Source: JAXMAO01 sp046350375 (GTDB taxonomy: Bacteria > Planctomycetota > Phycisphaerae > UBA1845 > UTPLA1). Taken from it: a stretch of DNA of 64,000 nucleotides. Both the position numbers and the translations under genes were made by a program. The notes under the pieces were generated by a model. It saw nothing but the letters and a program-made list of their open reading frames with translations, was not told the origin of the DNA and ran no database searches. Positions 21,702 through 29,637 of this stretch are shown piece after piece (within the stretch, counting starts at the first letter, position 1; each line of letters opens with the position of its first letter). The stretch spans positions 124,001 to 188,000 of the forward strand of contig JAXMAO010000003.1 in assembly GCA_046350375.1 (NCBI GenBank), read 5' to 3'.

Positions 21702-21807
21702 GCGACAACTCCGCGGCGAACGAACGAGCCTGTGGATAGGTATCGTCCAACCGGGTCTCGCCGCACCAACCTTCCGGTCGGCGGCAGGCCCGATAGAATC
21801 CGCCCCC

Positions 21808-23340
21808 GTGCTGGCCAAATTGCACAGCCTGACGCTGGTGGGAATCGAAGCGCTCCCGTGCGAGGTCGAGGTGAACGTGGCGTCGCGCGGATTCGCGCAG
21901 ACGCAGGTCGTCGGATTGCCCGACGCGGCCGTGAAAGAAAGTCTCGAACGGATTCGCACGGCGCTGTCGAACTGCGGCTACGAACCGCCGACCAAGCGCA
22001 CGCTCATCAATCTTGCGCCGGCCGACACGCGCAAGGAGGGGCCGGCGTTCGATCTGCCGATCGCGCTGGGGATGCTGTTTGCCAGCAACGGCGCGGTTCC
22101 GGCGACGGTGAAGCGCTACATGATCGCCGGAGAGCTGGCGCTGGACGGCCGGGTGCGGTCGATCAAGGGGGCGCTGTCGATGGCGCTCTTGGCGCGGCGC
22201 AAGCGGCTGGGCGCGGTCATCGTGCCGCGCGAGAACCAGGCCGAGGCGTCGGTGGTCGAAGGGGTGGAGGTGTATGGCGTCGATTCGCTGACGCAGGCGG
22301 TCGGGCTGCTGACCGAGCAGGTGGCGCTCGAGCCGGCGCAAGGCGACGCCGAGCGGCTGCTGGCGGCGTCGGCGAGTTACGACGTCGATTTCTCCGACGT
22401 GCGCGGGCAGGAGTTCGCCAAGCGCGCCCTGACGATCGCCGCGGCGGGCGGGCACAACATCCTGCTGATCGGCCCGCCGGGCGCCGGCAAGACGCTGATG
22501 GCCAAGTGCATCCCGACGATTCTGCCGCCGCTGTCGCTGGACGAATCACTGGAGACGACGCGCATCTGGTCGGCGGCGGGCAAGCTGCCGGCCGGGGCGG
22601 CGCTGGTCGCGACGCGCCCGGTGCGGACGCCGCACCACTCGGCCAGCGCCGCGGCGCTGGTGGGCGGCGGATCGATTCCGCAGGCGGGCGAGGTGTCGCT
22701 GGCCCATCACGGCGTGCTGTTTCTTGACGAGTTCCCAGAGTTTCAGCGGTCGATTCTCGAGACGCTGCGCCAGCCGCTCGAGGACGGCTGCGTGACCATC
22801 GCGCGTTCGCACGGCTCGATCCGCTTTCCGGCCGAGTTCATGCTGGTGGCGTCGATGAACCCGTGTCCGTGCGGCCATCTGAACGACCCGCGGCGGAGCT
22901 GCAAGTGCTCGCCGCGACAGATCAACAACTATCGCAACCGCGTGAGCGGGCCGCTGATCGACCGCATCGACCTGCACGTGGCCGTGCCGGCGGTGCCGTT
23001 CGGCGAACTGCGCCAGGCGCGGGCGGGCACCGACTCGGCGACGATGCGTGCCGCGGTGATGGCGGCCAAGGTGCGGCAGCGGCGGCGCTTCGGCGAGCGC
23101 AGCACCCTGCTCAACGCCCGCATGGGGCCGCGCCAGGTGCGGCAGCACTGCCCGCTCGACGCGGCGTGCGAGCTGCTGCTGCGCCAGGCCGTGACCGAGC
23201 TGGGGCTGTCGGCGCGGGCGCACGACAAGGTGCTGCGCGTGGCGCGAACGGTCGCCGACCTGGCCGACAGCGACGCCATTCGGCGCGAGCACCTCAGCGA
23301 AGCCATTCAATATCGCCAGCTTGACCGGCAGGACGGATGA
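21808..23340 (+). CDS. comM: ComM/YifB family Mg-chelatase-like AAA+ ATPase
   Basis: The GTG at 21808 aligns with the usual N-terminus (LAKLHSLTLVGIEA) and gives 510 residues, the normal length. The N-terminal ChlI-like domain contains VVGLPDAAVKES and INLAPADTRKEGPAFDLPIA. The AAA+ core has Walker A GPPGAGKT at residues 222-229, Walker B-like GVLFLDEF, and a cysteine cluster NPCPCGHLNDPRRSCKC. The Mg_chelatase_C region ends the protein (ARAHDKVLRVARTVADL). In naturally competent bacteria ComM is a hexameric helicase that drives branch migration during integration of transforming DNA. No other competence gene is in the window. Its end lies 15 bp from the convergent Kelch gene. Confidence 0.93.
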   Translation: MLAKLHSLTLVGIEALPCEVEVNVASRGFAQTQVVGLPDAAVKESLERIRTALSNCGYEPPTKRTLINLAPADTRKEGPAFDLPIALGMLFASNGAVPATVKRYMIAGELALDGRVRSIKGALSMALLARRKRLGAVIVPRENQAEASVVEGVEVYGVDSLTQAVGLLTEQVALEPAQGDAERLLAASASYDVDFSDVRGQEFAKRALTIAAAGGHNILLIGPPGAGKTLMAKCIPTILPPLSLDESLETTRIWSAAGKLPAGAALVATRPVRTPHHSASAAALVGGGSIPQAGEVSLAHHGVLFLDEFPEFQRSILETLRQPLEDGCVTIARSHGSIRFPAEFMLVASMNPCPCGHLNDPRRSCKCSPRQINNYRNRVSGPLIDRIDLHVAVPAVPFGELRQARAGTDSATMRAAVMAAKVRQRRRFGERSTLLNARMGPRQVRQHCPLDAACELLLRQAVTELGLSARAHDKVLRVARTVADLADSDAIRREHLSEAIQYRQLDRQDG

Positions 23341-23355
23341 AGCGCCGCTGCACGG

Positions 23356-25359
23356 CTAAGGCATGATCAGCGCGATGAACCCGGCGATGTCGCCGCCGCT
23401 GAGCGTGCCAGAGCCGTCGCGATCGGCGGCGCACAGGTCGTGGGCGCTGGGCGGGTCGCTCGTCAGCAACAGGTGAACGAAAGGCGGGATGTCGGCCGCG
23501 CTGGCGGAGCCGTTGCCGTCGACGTCGCCGGGGACGCACGGCAGCGTCGCGGCGGCGTAGCGCCAGGTTTCGCCGTCGAAGACGCTGGCGGACTCGGTCC
23601 CGCCGAAGAGAATCGTCGCGGAGCCATCGCTGGCCATGGCGGCGCTGCGGCGCGGCGAGGGGCCGGGCGCTGCGACGGAGCTCCAGGCGACGCCGTCCCA
23701 CTCCCACGTGTCGGCGCCATAGGATGCCGCTCCGCCGCCGAAGAGCACGACTCGTCCGCGGCCGGCGTGATAGGCGAGCGCGTGTCCGTCACGGGCGCTG
23801 GGCCCGGTGGTGGCGCGCAACAGCCAAGCGCTGCCGTCCCATTCCCAGGTCTCGCCGCTGTAGCTGCCGGTGTAGCCGCCGAAGAGCACGACGCGGGCGC
23901 GTCCGGCATCGTACGCGAGCTGATGGCCCGAGCGCGGGGTCGGCCCGGCGACCATGCGCTCGCTCCAGGCCGAACCATCCCATACCCAGGTATCGCCGAG
24001 GCGGATGCCGCTGATGTTGCGCCCGCCAAACAGCAGCACTTCGCCGCGCGCGGCATCGAACGTCATGGCGTGGGCCAGGCGCGCCGGCGGGCCGCTGACC
24101 ATGGCCTGCGTCCAGGCCGCGCCGTCCCAGAGCCAGGTCTGTGCATCGGGCGCGCCGTTGGTGCCGCCGAAGAGCACGACGCGCTCCCGCGCCGCGTCGT
24201 AGGCAAGCGCGTGGTCGTAGCGCGGCGACGGACCGGGCACGCAGGCGCAGCTCCAGCCGGCCGGACCGTGCAGCCAGGTCTCCGCCGTCGGCCCGACGAT
24301 TGTCCGGCCGCCGAAGAGCAGCGCGACTGCATGCCCGGCGTCGTAAGTCATGGCATGGCTGGTGCGCGGGTTGGGTCCGGCGGTGAAGGCGAGGTTCCAG
24401 TCGGCCGCCGATCGCTCGCGCAGGTCGCCCAGGAAAATCGAGCCGGTGGTTCCGCCGACCAGAACGAATCGGCCGCGGTCGGCGTCAAAGGCCATGGCAT
24501 GATCGGAACTGGCGACGGCGGCCGCGGCGACGCTCGACCAGGTGCTGCCGTCCCATACCCACGTGTCGGCGAGGCGGGCGCCGCCGTTCTGCTCGCCGCC
24601 GAAGAGGGTGACGCGCGCGCTGCCGGCGGCGTAGGCCATCGCGTGGTCGCGGCGCGGCACCGGGCCGGTGGTCGACATCTGCGTCCATGCGCTGCCGTCC
24701 CACTCCCAGGTATCGGGCTGGGCAATCAACGAACCGTTTTCGCCGCTGAACAGGACGGTTCGGGCGCGCTCCGCGTCGAACGCCATCGCGTGCGAGCGCC
24801 GCGCGGACGGGCCAGCCACCACGCGCTGCGCCCAGGCGGCGCCGTCCCATTCCCAGGTGTCGGCGAGCATGCTCCCGCCCCCGTTGAAACCGCCAAAGAG
24901 CACGACCCGCGCCCGGACAGAGTCGTAGGCCATGGCGTGATCGCGCCGCGCGGGCGGGCCGGCCACGACGTGCTGAGTCCACGCGGCGCCATCCCAGGTC
25001 CAGGTTTCGCCGTTGACGGAGCCGGTCGATCCGCCGAAGAGCACGACGTTGCCGTGGGCGGCGTCAAAGGCCATCGCATGGCGGTCGCGGGCGGTCGGGC
25101 CGGTGGTGGCGAGCAAGGTCCACGAGACGCCATTCCAGCCCCAGGTGGAGCCGTCGAGTGATCCGTCATTCCCGCCGAAAAGCAGAGTCACATGGCGCAG
25201 CGAGTCGAAGGCGACGGTATGGCGATAGCGCGGAGACGGCCCGAAGGTGGCGTAGCTCCAGGTCGGCCCCTGCGCGGCGGCGGGCGAGACGTGCGGCGCG
25301 AGCAGTGCGGCCGCGACCGCGCCGAAGCATTTCGCCAAACAGTGAGCCCGACCGCGCAT
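23356..25359 (-). CDS. Secreted Kelch-repeat protein (12 repeats) with dockerin-like C-terminus
   Basis: ATG 25357-25359 begins a signal peptide (AVAAALLAPHVSPAAAQ). The mature part is built of 12 near-regular Kelch motifs of about 50 residues, each with the pattern GP-x-R-x-x-H-AMAFD-x-A-R-x-x-VVLFGG-x-x-G-x-x-x-x-DTWEWDG-x-AW. That suggests two six-bladed propellers or one unusual closed ring. The end (from CVPGDVDGNGSASAADI) holds two Asp-rich dockerin-type loops, DVDGNGSASAAD and DRDGSGTLSGGD. A ligand-binding or surface role is likely; no catalytic residues are seen. It follows the zinc-ribbon gene by 69 bp and converges on comM. Confidence 0.87.
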   Translation of the reverse strand: MRGRAHCLAKCFGAVAAALLAPHVSPAAAQGPTWSYATFGPSPRYRHTVAFDSLRHVTLLFGGNDGSLDGSTWGWNGVSWTLLATTGPTARDRHAMAFDAAHGNVVLFGGSTGSVNGETWTWDGAAWTQHVVAGPPARRDHAMAYDSVRARVVLFGGFNGGGSMLADTWEWDGAAWAQRVVAGPSARRSHAMAFDAERARTVLFSGENGSLIAQPDTWEWDGSAWTQMSTTGPVPRRDHAMAYAAGSARVTLFGGEQNGGARLADTWVWDGSTWSSVAAAAVASSDHAMAFDADRGRFVLVGGTTGSIFLGDLRERSAADWNLAFTAGPNPRTSHAMTYDAGHAVALLFGGRTIVGPTAETWLHGPAGWSCACVPGPSPRYDHALAYDAARERVVLFGGTNGAPDAQTWLWDGAAWTQAMVSGPPARLAHAMTFDAARGEVLLFGGRNISGIRLGDTWVWDGSAWSERMVAGPTPRSGHQLAYDAGRARVVLFGGYTGSYSGETWEWDGSAWLLRATTGPSARDGHALAYHAGRGRVVLFGGGAASYGADTWEWDGVAWSSVAAPGPSPRRSAAMASDGSATILFGGTESASVFDGETWRYAAATLPCVPGDVDGNGSASAADIPPFVHLLLTSDPPSAHDLCAADRDGSGTLSGGDIAGFIALIMP

Positions 25360-25428
25360 TGCCGGCGACCTCGAATCTCGAGCGGAAAGGCGAGATTCTA
25401 ACGTCCTTCGGGGTTTTTCCAAAGCGGA

Positions 25429-25686
25429 TCAGCGGAGGCCGTGCCAGATTACGAGAATCACCGCAATCAGCGCCGCGACGATGAGCCCCCAGAGGTTGCC
25501 GCGCGGGGCACGCCGGGCCGAGGCGACCCAGTTGCCGCAATGTGGGCAGCGCGGCGAATCTTCGAGCATGGATCGACCGCAGGCGGGACAGGGGGCGATG
25601 GCGGGGTCGTTGCCGTCGACCAGGTCGTCGTCATCGGGGAACTCGTCGTCGCGCACCGGATCGTCGGGGTCGGAGTCGCGCAGCAT
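25429..25686 (-). CDS. Small zinc-ribbon membrane protein
   Basis: An 85-residue protein. The N-terminus is very acidic (DDEFPDDDDLVDGND). A two-CxxC zinc ribbon follows (CPACGRSMLEDSPRCPHCG), then a short basic segment and one C-terminal transmembrane helix (LWGLIVAALIAVILVIW). The likely topology is tail-anchored with the ribbon in the cytoplasm. I do not recognise a named family beyond the zinc ribbon. It lies 69 bp upstream of the Kelch gene on the same strand. Confidence 0.75.
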   Translation of the reverse strand: MLRDSDPDDPVRDDEFPDDDDLVDGNDPAIAPCPACGRSMLEDSPRCPHCGNWVASARRAPRGNLWGLIVAALIAVILVIWHGLR

Positions 25687-26063
25687 GATGGGTCATCGTA
25701 TGGCCGACGATCGGCGGACGAACGGCACAGCAAGAATCGGTGCGGGCAATGTTGCGACAAAGGGAGTTACGAACGAGTCTGGCAGCTGATCGAGGAAGGA
25801 AAAAACGGGCGGGGACCGCGACGCGGACGATCCGGGCTCTCACAATCAGTCCGTTGCGGAGCCCCGCCAGGGATCACAACCCACAATGGGCCGCATCCGC
25901 CCGACTGTATTGCAAGTTGCTCGCCGCCGCGGACGATGCACGAGAGTCGCCGACATCTGTGCGCGTATACCAATGACAGACAGATAGTTATAGGCTATGA
26001 ATCAGCAAGTCTCGTCGCCGCAACTAAAGCCAGTTCGGGTTATTGTGCCCAGCAACTACCCAT
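25687..26063. other. Intergenic region, no supported gene
   Basis: About 375 bp, locally lower in G+C around 25965-26060. A 60-codon frame from ATG 25997 on the plus strand exists, but it has no ribosome site and runs antisense into the HAD gene. I see no hairpin with a T-tract and no clear promoter. Confidence 0.45.
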
Positions 26064-26752
26064 TCAGGCGAGCAATTGGGAGATGGTTTCGACTGAAACT
26101 GCTGATAGTTGCCCAACGACAAGATCGGCCGCGGCGGGCGGCTCGCGGTGGTGGCGACTGGCGAGACCGATGACTTTCATGCCGGCGCGGCGGGCGGCCT
26201 CGACGCCAACAGGGGCGTCTTCGATTACCACGCAGCGGGTTGGCGGGATCGTCAGCCGCGCGGCGGCGAGCAGAAACACTTCCGGATCGGGCTTTCCGCG
26301 CTGCACGTCGGCGCCGGTGACAACAGCGGCGAACTGCGCCGCGTCATGCAGGCTGTCGGCGACCAGCGCGACGTTGGCGGGCGGGCCGGAAGAGCCGATC
26401 GCCAGCCGCGCGCCGGCGCGGGCCAGCTCGCGCGCCAGCTCGGCGGCGCCGGGCATGAGCGGGACGCGACCGCGGATCAGGTCGCGATAGAGCGCTTCCT
26501 TGCGATCGGAGAGGCGCTGCACATCGGCATCGCTGGCTGCGCCGAAGAGCAAGCGCACGAAGTCGCGATTGGTCAGGCCGAAGCCGCGGGCGAAGGTCTC
26601 GTCGGAGACGGGCCGGCCGATTTCGTCGGCAAGCAGGTGCCAGCTCTTCAGGTGAGCCGGAAGCTGTCGACCAACACACCGTCCATGTCGAAGATGACGC
26701 CGGCCCGGCGCGAGCGGCAGCGGCGCGCGGCGTGTGAAGGGGCGCCCGCCAT
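26064..26752 (-). CDS. HAD-superfamily phosphatase (beta-phosphoglucomutase-like), one frameshift
   Basis: The ATG at 26750-26752 overlaps the stop of the upstream VCBS gene (TGATG), so translation is probably coupled. The nucleophile motif FDMDGVLVDS appears near residue 23, the cap domain contains LLADEIGRPVS, motif II is IGSSGPP, the lysine is in GKPDPEVFL, and motif III/IV is CVVIEDAPVGVEAARRAGM. Between LVDSF and AHLKSWHLL the frame shifts; adding one C near 26657 (TTCCGG to TTCCCGG) restores SFPAHLKSW exactly as expected. The product would be about 229 residues. Substrates of this subfamily are small phosphorylated sugars or similar metabolites; the specific one is not evident. Confidence 0.85.
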
Positions 26753-28500
26753 CAGGGGAAGAGCGCCGCGACGAAGGGGGCCACGTCGTCGCCGTTGACC
26801 TGGCCGCTGCAATCCATGTCGCTGCGGGCGACGTGGGCGGGCGTGGTGTCGATCCCGACCAGTACGGCGACCAGCAGCGTGGCGTCGGCGGCGTCGACCA
26901 GCGTGTCGGCGTTGATGTCGCCGGACTGCGTGCCGGCCGCGACGGTGAAGGTGCGCGTCGGGCCGACGGCGACATTGTTGGCCCAGTCGACGGCGCGGAC
27001 GTAGTACTGGACGAGGCCGCCGCAGGCGTTAATGGGCGGAATGACGCCGCGGTAGATCTGCCCGCCGCTGTAGCGCATGTTGGCGATCTGCTCGGGGCCG
27101 CCGTTGACGGTGTAGCGCAGCTCCATCGCCTTGTGGAAGAAGTTGCGGTCGGAGGTCATGTCGTCGAGAACGGCGGCGCGGACGACGTAGCTGGCCGGGC
27201 CGGCGGGCTGAGAGGGGAGCGTTTCGGTGGCGACGATTCGCGGCGGGCGGTTGTCGACCGGGCCGGTGACGTTCATGTAAAGGCGGTTGCGGAAGCTGCC
27301 GGACTCGCCCTGGGCAGTGACGAGGTCGTAGCGGCCGTCGTTGTCGAGGTCGGCGACTTTGATGTCGAGGCTGGTGTCGGAGAGGACGGTGATGAGGCCG
27401 GCGACCTGGGTGAAGACGCCGGCGCCGTTGTTGGAGTAGATCTTCTCGCCGCCGGAGCCGATGTGGGCGATGAACAGGTCGAGGTCGCCGTCCATGTCGT
27501 AGTCGAGGAACTTGCTGTCGTTGTCGTCCTGGGCGGGGTTGGGCGAGAGGTTGGCGCTGATGTCGGTGAAGAGGCCGGCGCCGTTGTTGCGGAGGAGGAT
27601 TTCGGCGTTGGCGGTGACGGGGCTGCCGTTGGCGCCGAGCATGTCGAGGTCGCCGTCGCCGTCAATGTCGCCGAAGTCGTAAGAGTAGCAGTTGTTGTCG
27701 GCGGGCACCGAGCCGGAGCCGTCAGAGAAGACGCCGGCGCCGTTGTTGATGTAGAGCTTGCTCTGCGACGCGGCGGTGCTGCTGATGCGCAGGTCGAGGT
27801 CGAAGTCGCCGTCGACGTCGGCGAAGATGCAATCCATCGGCTCGGCGGTGGTCTGGTTGGGGGTGTTGGTGGCGGTCACCTCGGTGAAAAACCCCGCGCC
27901 GTCGTTGAGCAGCAGGCGGCCGCGGCCGGTGCCGGCGCGGCTGGTGACGCCGTTGACGAAGTAGAGATCGAGGTCGCCGTCGTTGTCGATGTCGGCGAAC
28001 TGGGCGCGGGCGCTGCCGAGCGTCATGGCGGGCAGGCGTGCGGCGGAGACGTCGGCAAAGACGCCGGTGCCGTTGTTGAGCAGGAGGCGCGGCGCGGTGG
28101 CGAAGTCGGGCGCCAGGACGATGTCGAGGTCGCCGTCGTTGTCGATGTCGCCGAGCTCGACGCCGCGGAACAGGCCGCTGACGGCGCCGCGGGCGGCGGA
28201 TTCGTCGGTGAACACGCCGGAGCCGTTGTTGATGTAGATGCGGGCGACCAGGGGCGAGCCGGGGGTCGAGAAATTGCCGCCGTTGGCCCAGACGATGTCG
28301 AGGTCGCCGTCGTTGTCGAGGTCGCCGATGGTGAGCTGGTTGGAATAGTCGAGCGGGTCGGGCTGCGGAAAGCGGGTGGTCGCGCCGCCCGGCGGAATGA
28401 CGCCGGACTGCTCCTGGAACTGCTGGGCCCGCGCGGCTGCGGCGCTCAGCACGGCTACGGCGCTGGCGATGACCAGCCGGACGATCGGATGGCGAGGCAT
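26752..28500 (-). CDS. Secreted VCBS/FG-GAP propeller protein with dockerin-like C-terminus
   Basis: ATG 28498-28500 follows GGGGGAAAG and starts a signal peptide (LVIASAVAVLSAAAARAQQ). An earlier in-frame start would overlap tRNA-Ala and is rejected. The protein has 582 residues. Seven VCBS-type repeats of about 60 residues (GDLDNDGDLDIV, GDIDNDGDLDIVLAP, ADIDNDGDLDLYFVNG, DVDGDFDLDL, GDIDGDGDLDMLGANG, DYDMDGDLDLFIAH, ADLDNDGRYDLVTAQG) form a calcium-loop propeller, each ending with a strand like LLLNNGTGVFADVS. A beta-sandwich follows (ELRYTVNGGPEQIANMRY). The C-terminus is a paired Asp-loop module (GDINADTLVDAAD, DMDCSGQVNGDDV). It is exported and probably adhesive or structural. Confidence 0.88.
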   Translation of the reverse strand: MPRHPIVRLVIASAVAVLSAAAARAQQFQEQSGVIPPGGATTRFPQPDPLDYSNQLTIGDLDNDGDLDIVWANGGNFSTPGSPLVARIYINNGSGVFTDESAARGAVSGLFRGVELGDIDNDGDLDIVLAPDFATAPRLLLNNGTGVFADVSAARLPAMTLGSARAQFADIDNDGDLDLYFVNGVTSRAGTGRGRLLLNDGAGFFTEVTATNTPNQTTAEPMDCIFADVDGDFDLDLRISSTAASQSKLYINNGAGVFSDGSGSVPADNNCYSYDFGDIDGDGDLDMLGANGSPVTANAEILLRNNGAGLFTDISANLSPNPAQDDNDSKFLDYDMDGDLDLFIAHIGSGGEKIYSNNGAGVFTQVAGLITVLSDTSLDIKVADLDNDGRYDLVTAQGESGSFRNRLYMNVTGPVDNRPPRIVATETLPSQPAGPASYVVRAAVLDDMTSDRNFFHKAMELRYTVNGGPEQIANMRYSGGQIYRGVIPPINACGGLVQYYVRAVDWANNVAVGPTRTFTVAAGTQSGDINADTLVDAADATLLVAVLVGIDTTPAHVARSDMDCSGQVNGDDVAPFVAALFP

Positions 28501-28627
28501 GCGACTTTCCCCCAAGCACGCTGCCGGCAGACGCCTGGACTCAGCTGGGAGTCGCGGCGCGCGGCCGCCCGGCGGGGCAGGCGATCGCTGAACGAGCGAC
28601 CGCGGCGCGGCCGGGCAGGATCGGAAC

Positions 28628-28700
<73 letters not shown>

Positions 28701-28722
28701 GGCACAAGCTGTCGAATGACCC

Positions 28723-28751
28723 ATTAGACGCCGCTGCGGGCCGGGTGTCAA
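28723..28751 (-). promoter_or_regulatory. Sigma-70 promoter of tRNA-Ala
   Basis: On the minus strand, perfect TTGACA (28746-28751), a 17-bp spacer and TCTAAT (28723-28728, 5 of 6). The -10 box ends 22 bp before the mature tRNA 5' end, leaving room for a short leader trimmed by RNase P. Confidence 0.75.
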
Positions 28752-28910
28752 TCGAGCAGGCGCCGGCCGGGCCCGCGCCGGCGATTATGGGGCCGCATCG
28801 GCGAATCGTTGCGACCCGGGCGACGGCCGAATAAGATGAGGCAGCAGCCCGTGCGCGGCGCACCCCGGGGAGGGATGGCGTGCGACCGGGTCGGACGGGG
28901 CCGCGATCCC

Positions 28911-29540
28911 ATGTTGGACGCCAGTCCTGCGCTCAACTGCAACGTCCTGGTCCTGAATCGCCACTGGATGGCGATCCGGGTGATCAACGTCCGCCGGGCG
29001 TTTTCGCTGATCTGCCGGCGGCTGGCCGAGATCATCCACATCGAGGACGGGCAGTATCTCTCCTACGACTTCGACAGCTGGTGCGACCTGAGCGAGCTGA
29101 AGCGCACCTTCGAGCCGCACGCCCACGACTGGATTCGCACGGTGCGGTTCGACATCGCCGTGCCGCGGATCATCCGGCTGGGGCTGTTCGACCGGCTGCC
29201 GAAGCAGGACGTGAAGTTCAACCGGCGGAACATCTACGCGCGCGACGGGAACCGCTGCCAGTATTGCGGCAAGAAGGCCTCGACCAGCGAGCTGTCGCTC
29301 GACCACGTGGTGCCGCGGAGCCGCGGCGGCGCCTCGACCTGGGAGAACATCGTCTGCTGCTGCCTGAAGTGCAACATCCGCAAAGGCGGGCGGACGCCGG
29401 ACGAGGCCCACATGCGGCTGATCGCCCGGCCGAAGAAGCCGCACCGCAACCCGGTCATCACCATCAAGCTGAATGACGGGCGGTACGCGAGCTGGAAGCA
29501 GTTCCTCGATGCGGCGTACTGGTCGGTCGAGCTGAAGTAG
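28911..29540 (+). CDS. HNH endonuclease family protein
   Basis: I chose ATG 28911 because the following NCNVLVLNRHWMAIRV aligns with the usual family start; an earlier ATG at 28875 is possible. The product has 209 residues. The C-terminal half carries an HNH fold with a zinc knuckle: CQYC at residues 116-119, the DH pair in LSLDHVVPRSRGG (residues 131-132), the Asn in TWENIV, and CLKC at 151-154, followed by KGGRTP. The N-terminal domain (residues 8-100) is the conserved region of this chromosomal HNH family, which is common in many bacteria and of uncertain function, possibly in DNA repair. No intron or mobile context is present, so a homing role is unlikely. Confidence 0.85.
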   Translation: MLDASPALNCNVLVLNRHWMAIRVINVRRAFSLICRRLAEIIHIEDGQYLSYDFDSWCDLSELKRTFEPHAHDWIRTVRFDIAVPRIIRLGLFDRLPKQDVKFNRRNIYARDGNRCQYCGKKASTSELSLDHVVPRSRGGASTWENIVCCCLKCNIRKGGRTPDEAHMRLIARPKKPHRNPVITIKLNDGRYASWKQFLDAAYWSVELK

Positions 29541-29581
29541 CCGCGGCAGCGCGCCGCGTCTCATTCCCGAAACCGCCGTCG

Positions 29582-29596
29582 GCCGAGCGACTCGGC
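29582..29596 (+). terminator. Possible hairpin after HNH gene
   Basis: GCCGAG-CGA-CTCGGC forms a 6-bp stem with a 3-nt loop, 41 bp after the HNH stop. It is followed by TT only, so termination is speculative. Confidence 0.25.
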
Positions 29597-29637
29597 TTGG
29601 CCGCGCGGACCCAATACGAGCCGAAGCGAGAATAGCC

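Noticed and set aside
23356..25359. The Kelch repeat DNA as a tandem repeat or CRISPR-like array.
   Set aside because: The repeats are protein-level (about 50 residues) with varied DNA, not identical direct repeats with spacers.
25997..26182. A 60-codon plus-strand frame starting at ATG 25997.
   Set aside because: No ribosome site, antisense to the HAD gene and no recognisable content.
28911..29540. The HNH gene as a homing endonuclease or mobile intron remnant.
   Set aside because: It is a stand-alone chromosomal gene with a conserved N-terminal domain, and no intron or insertion boundary is visible.
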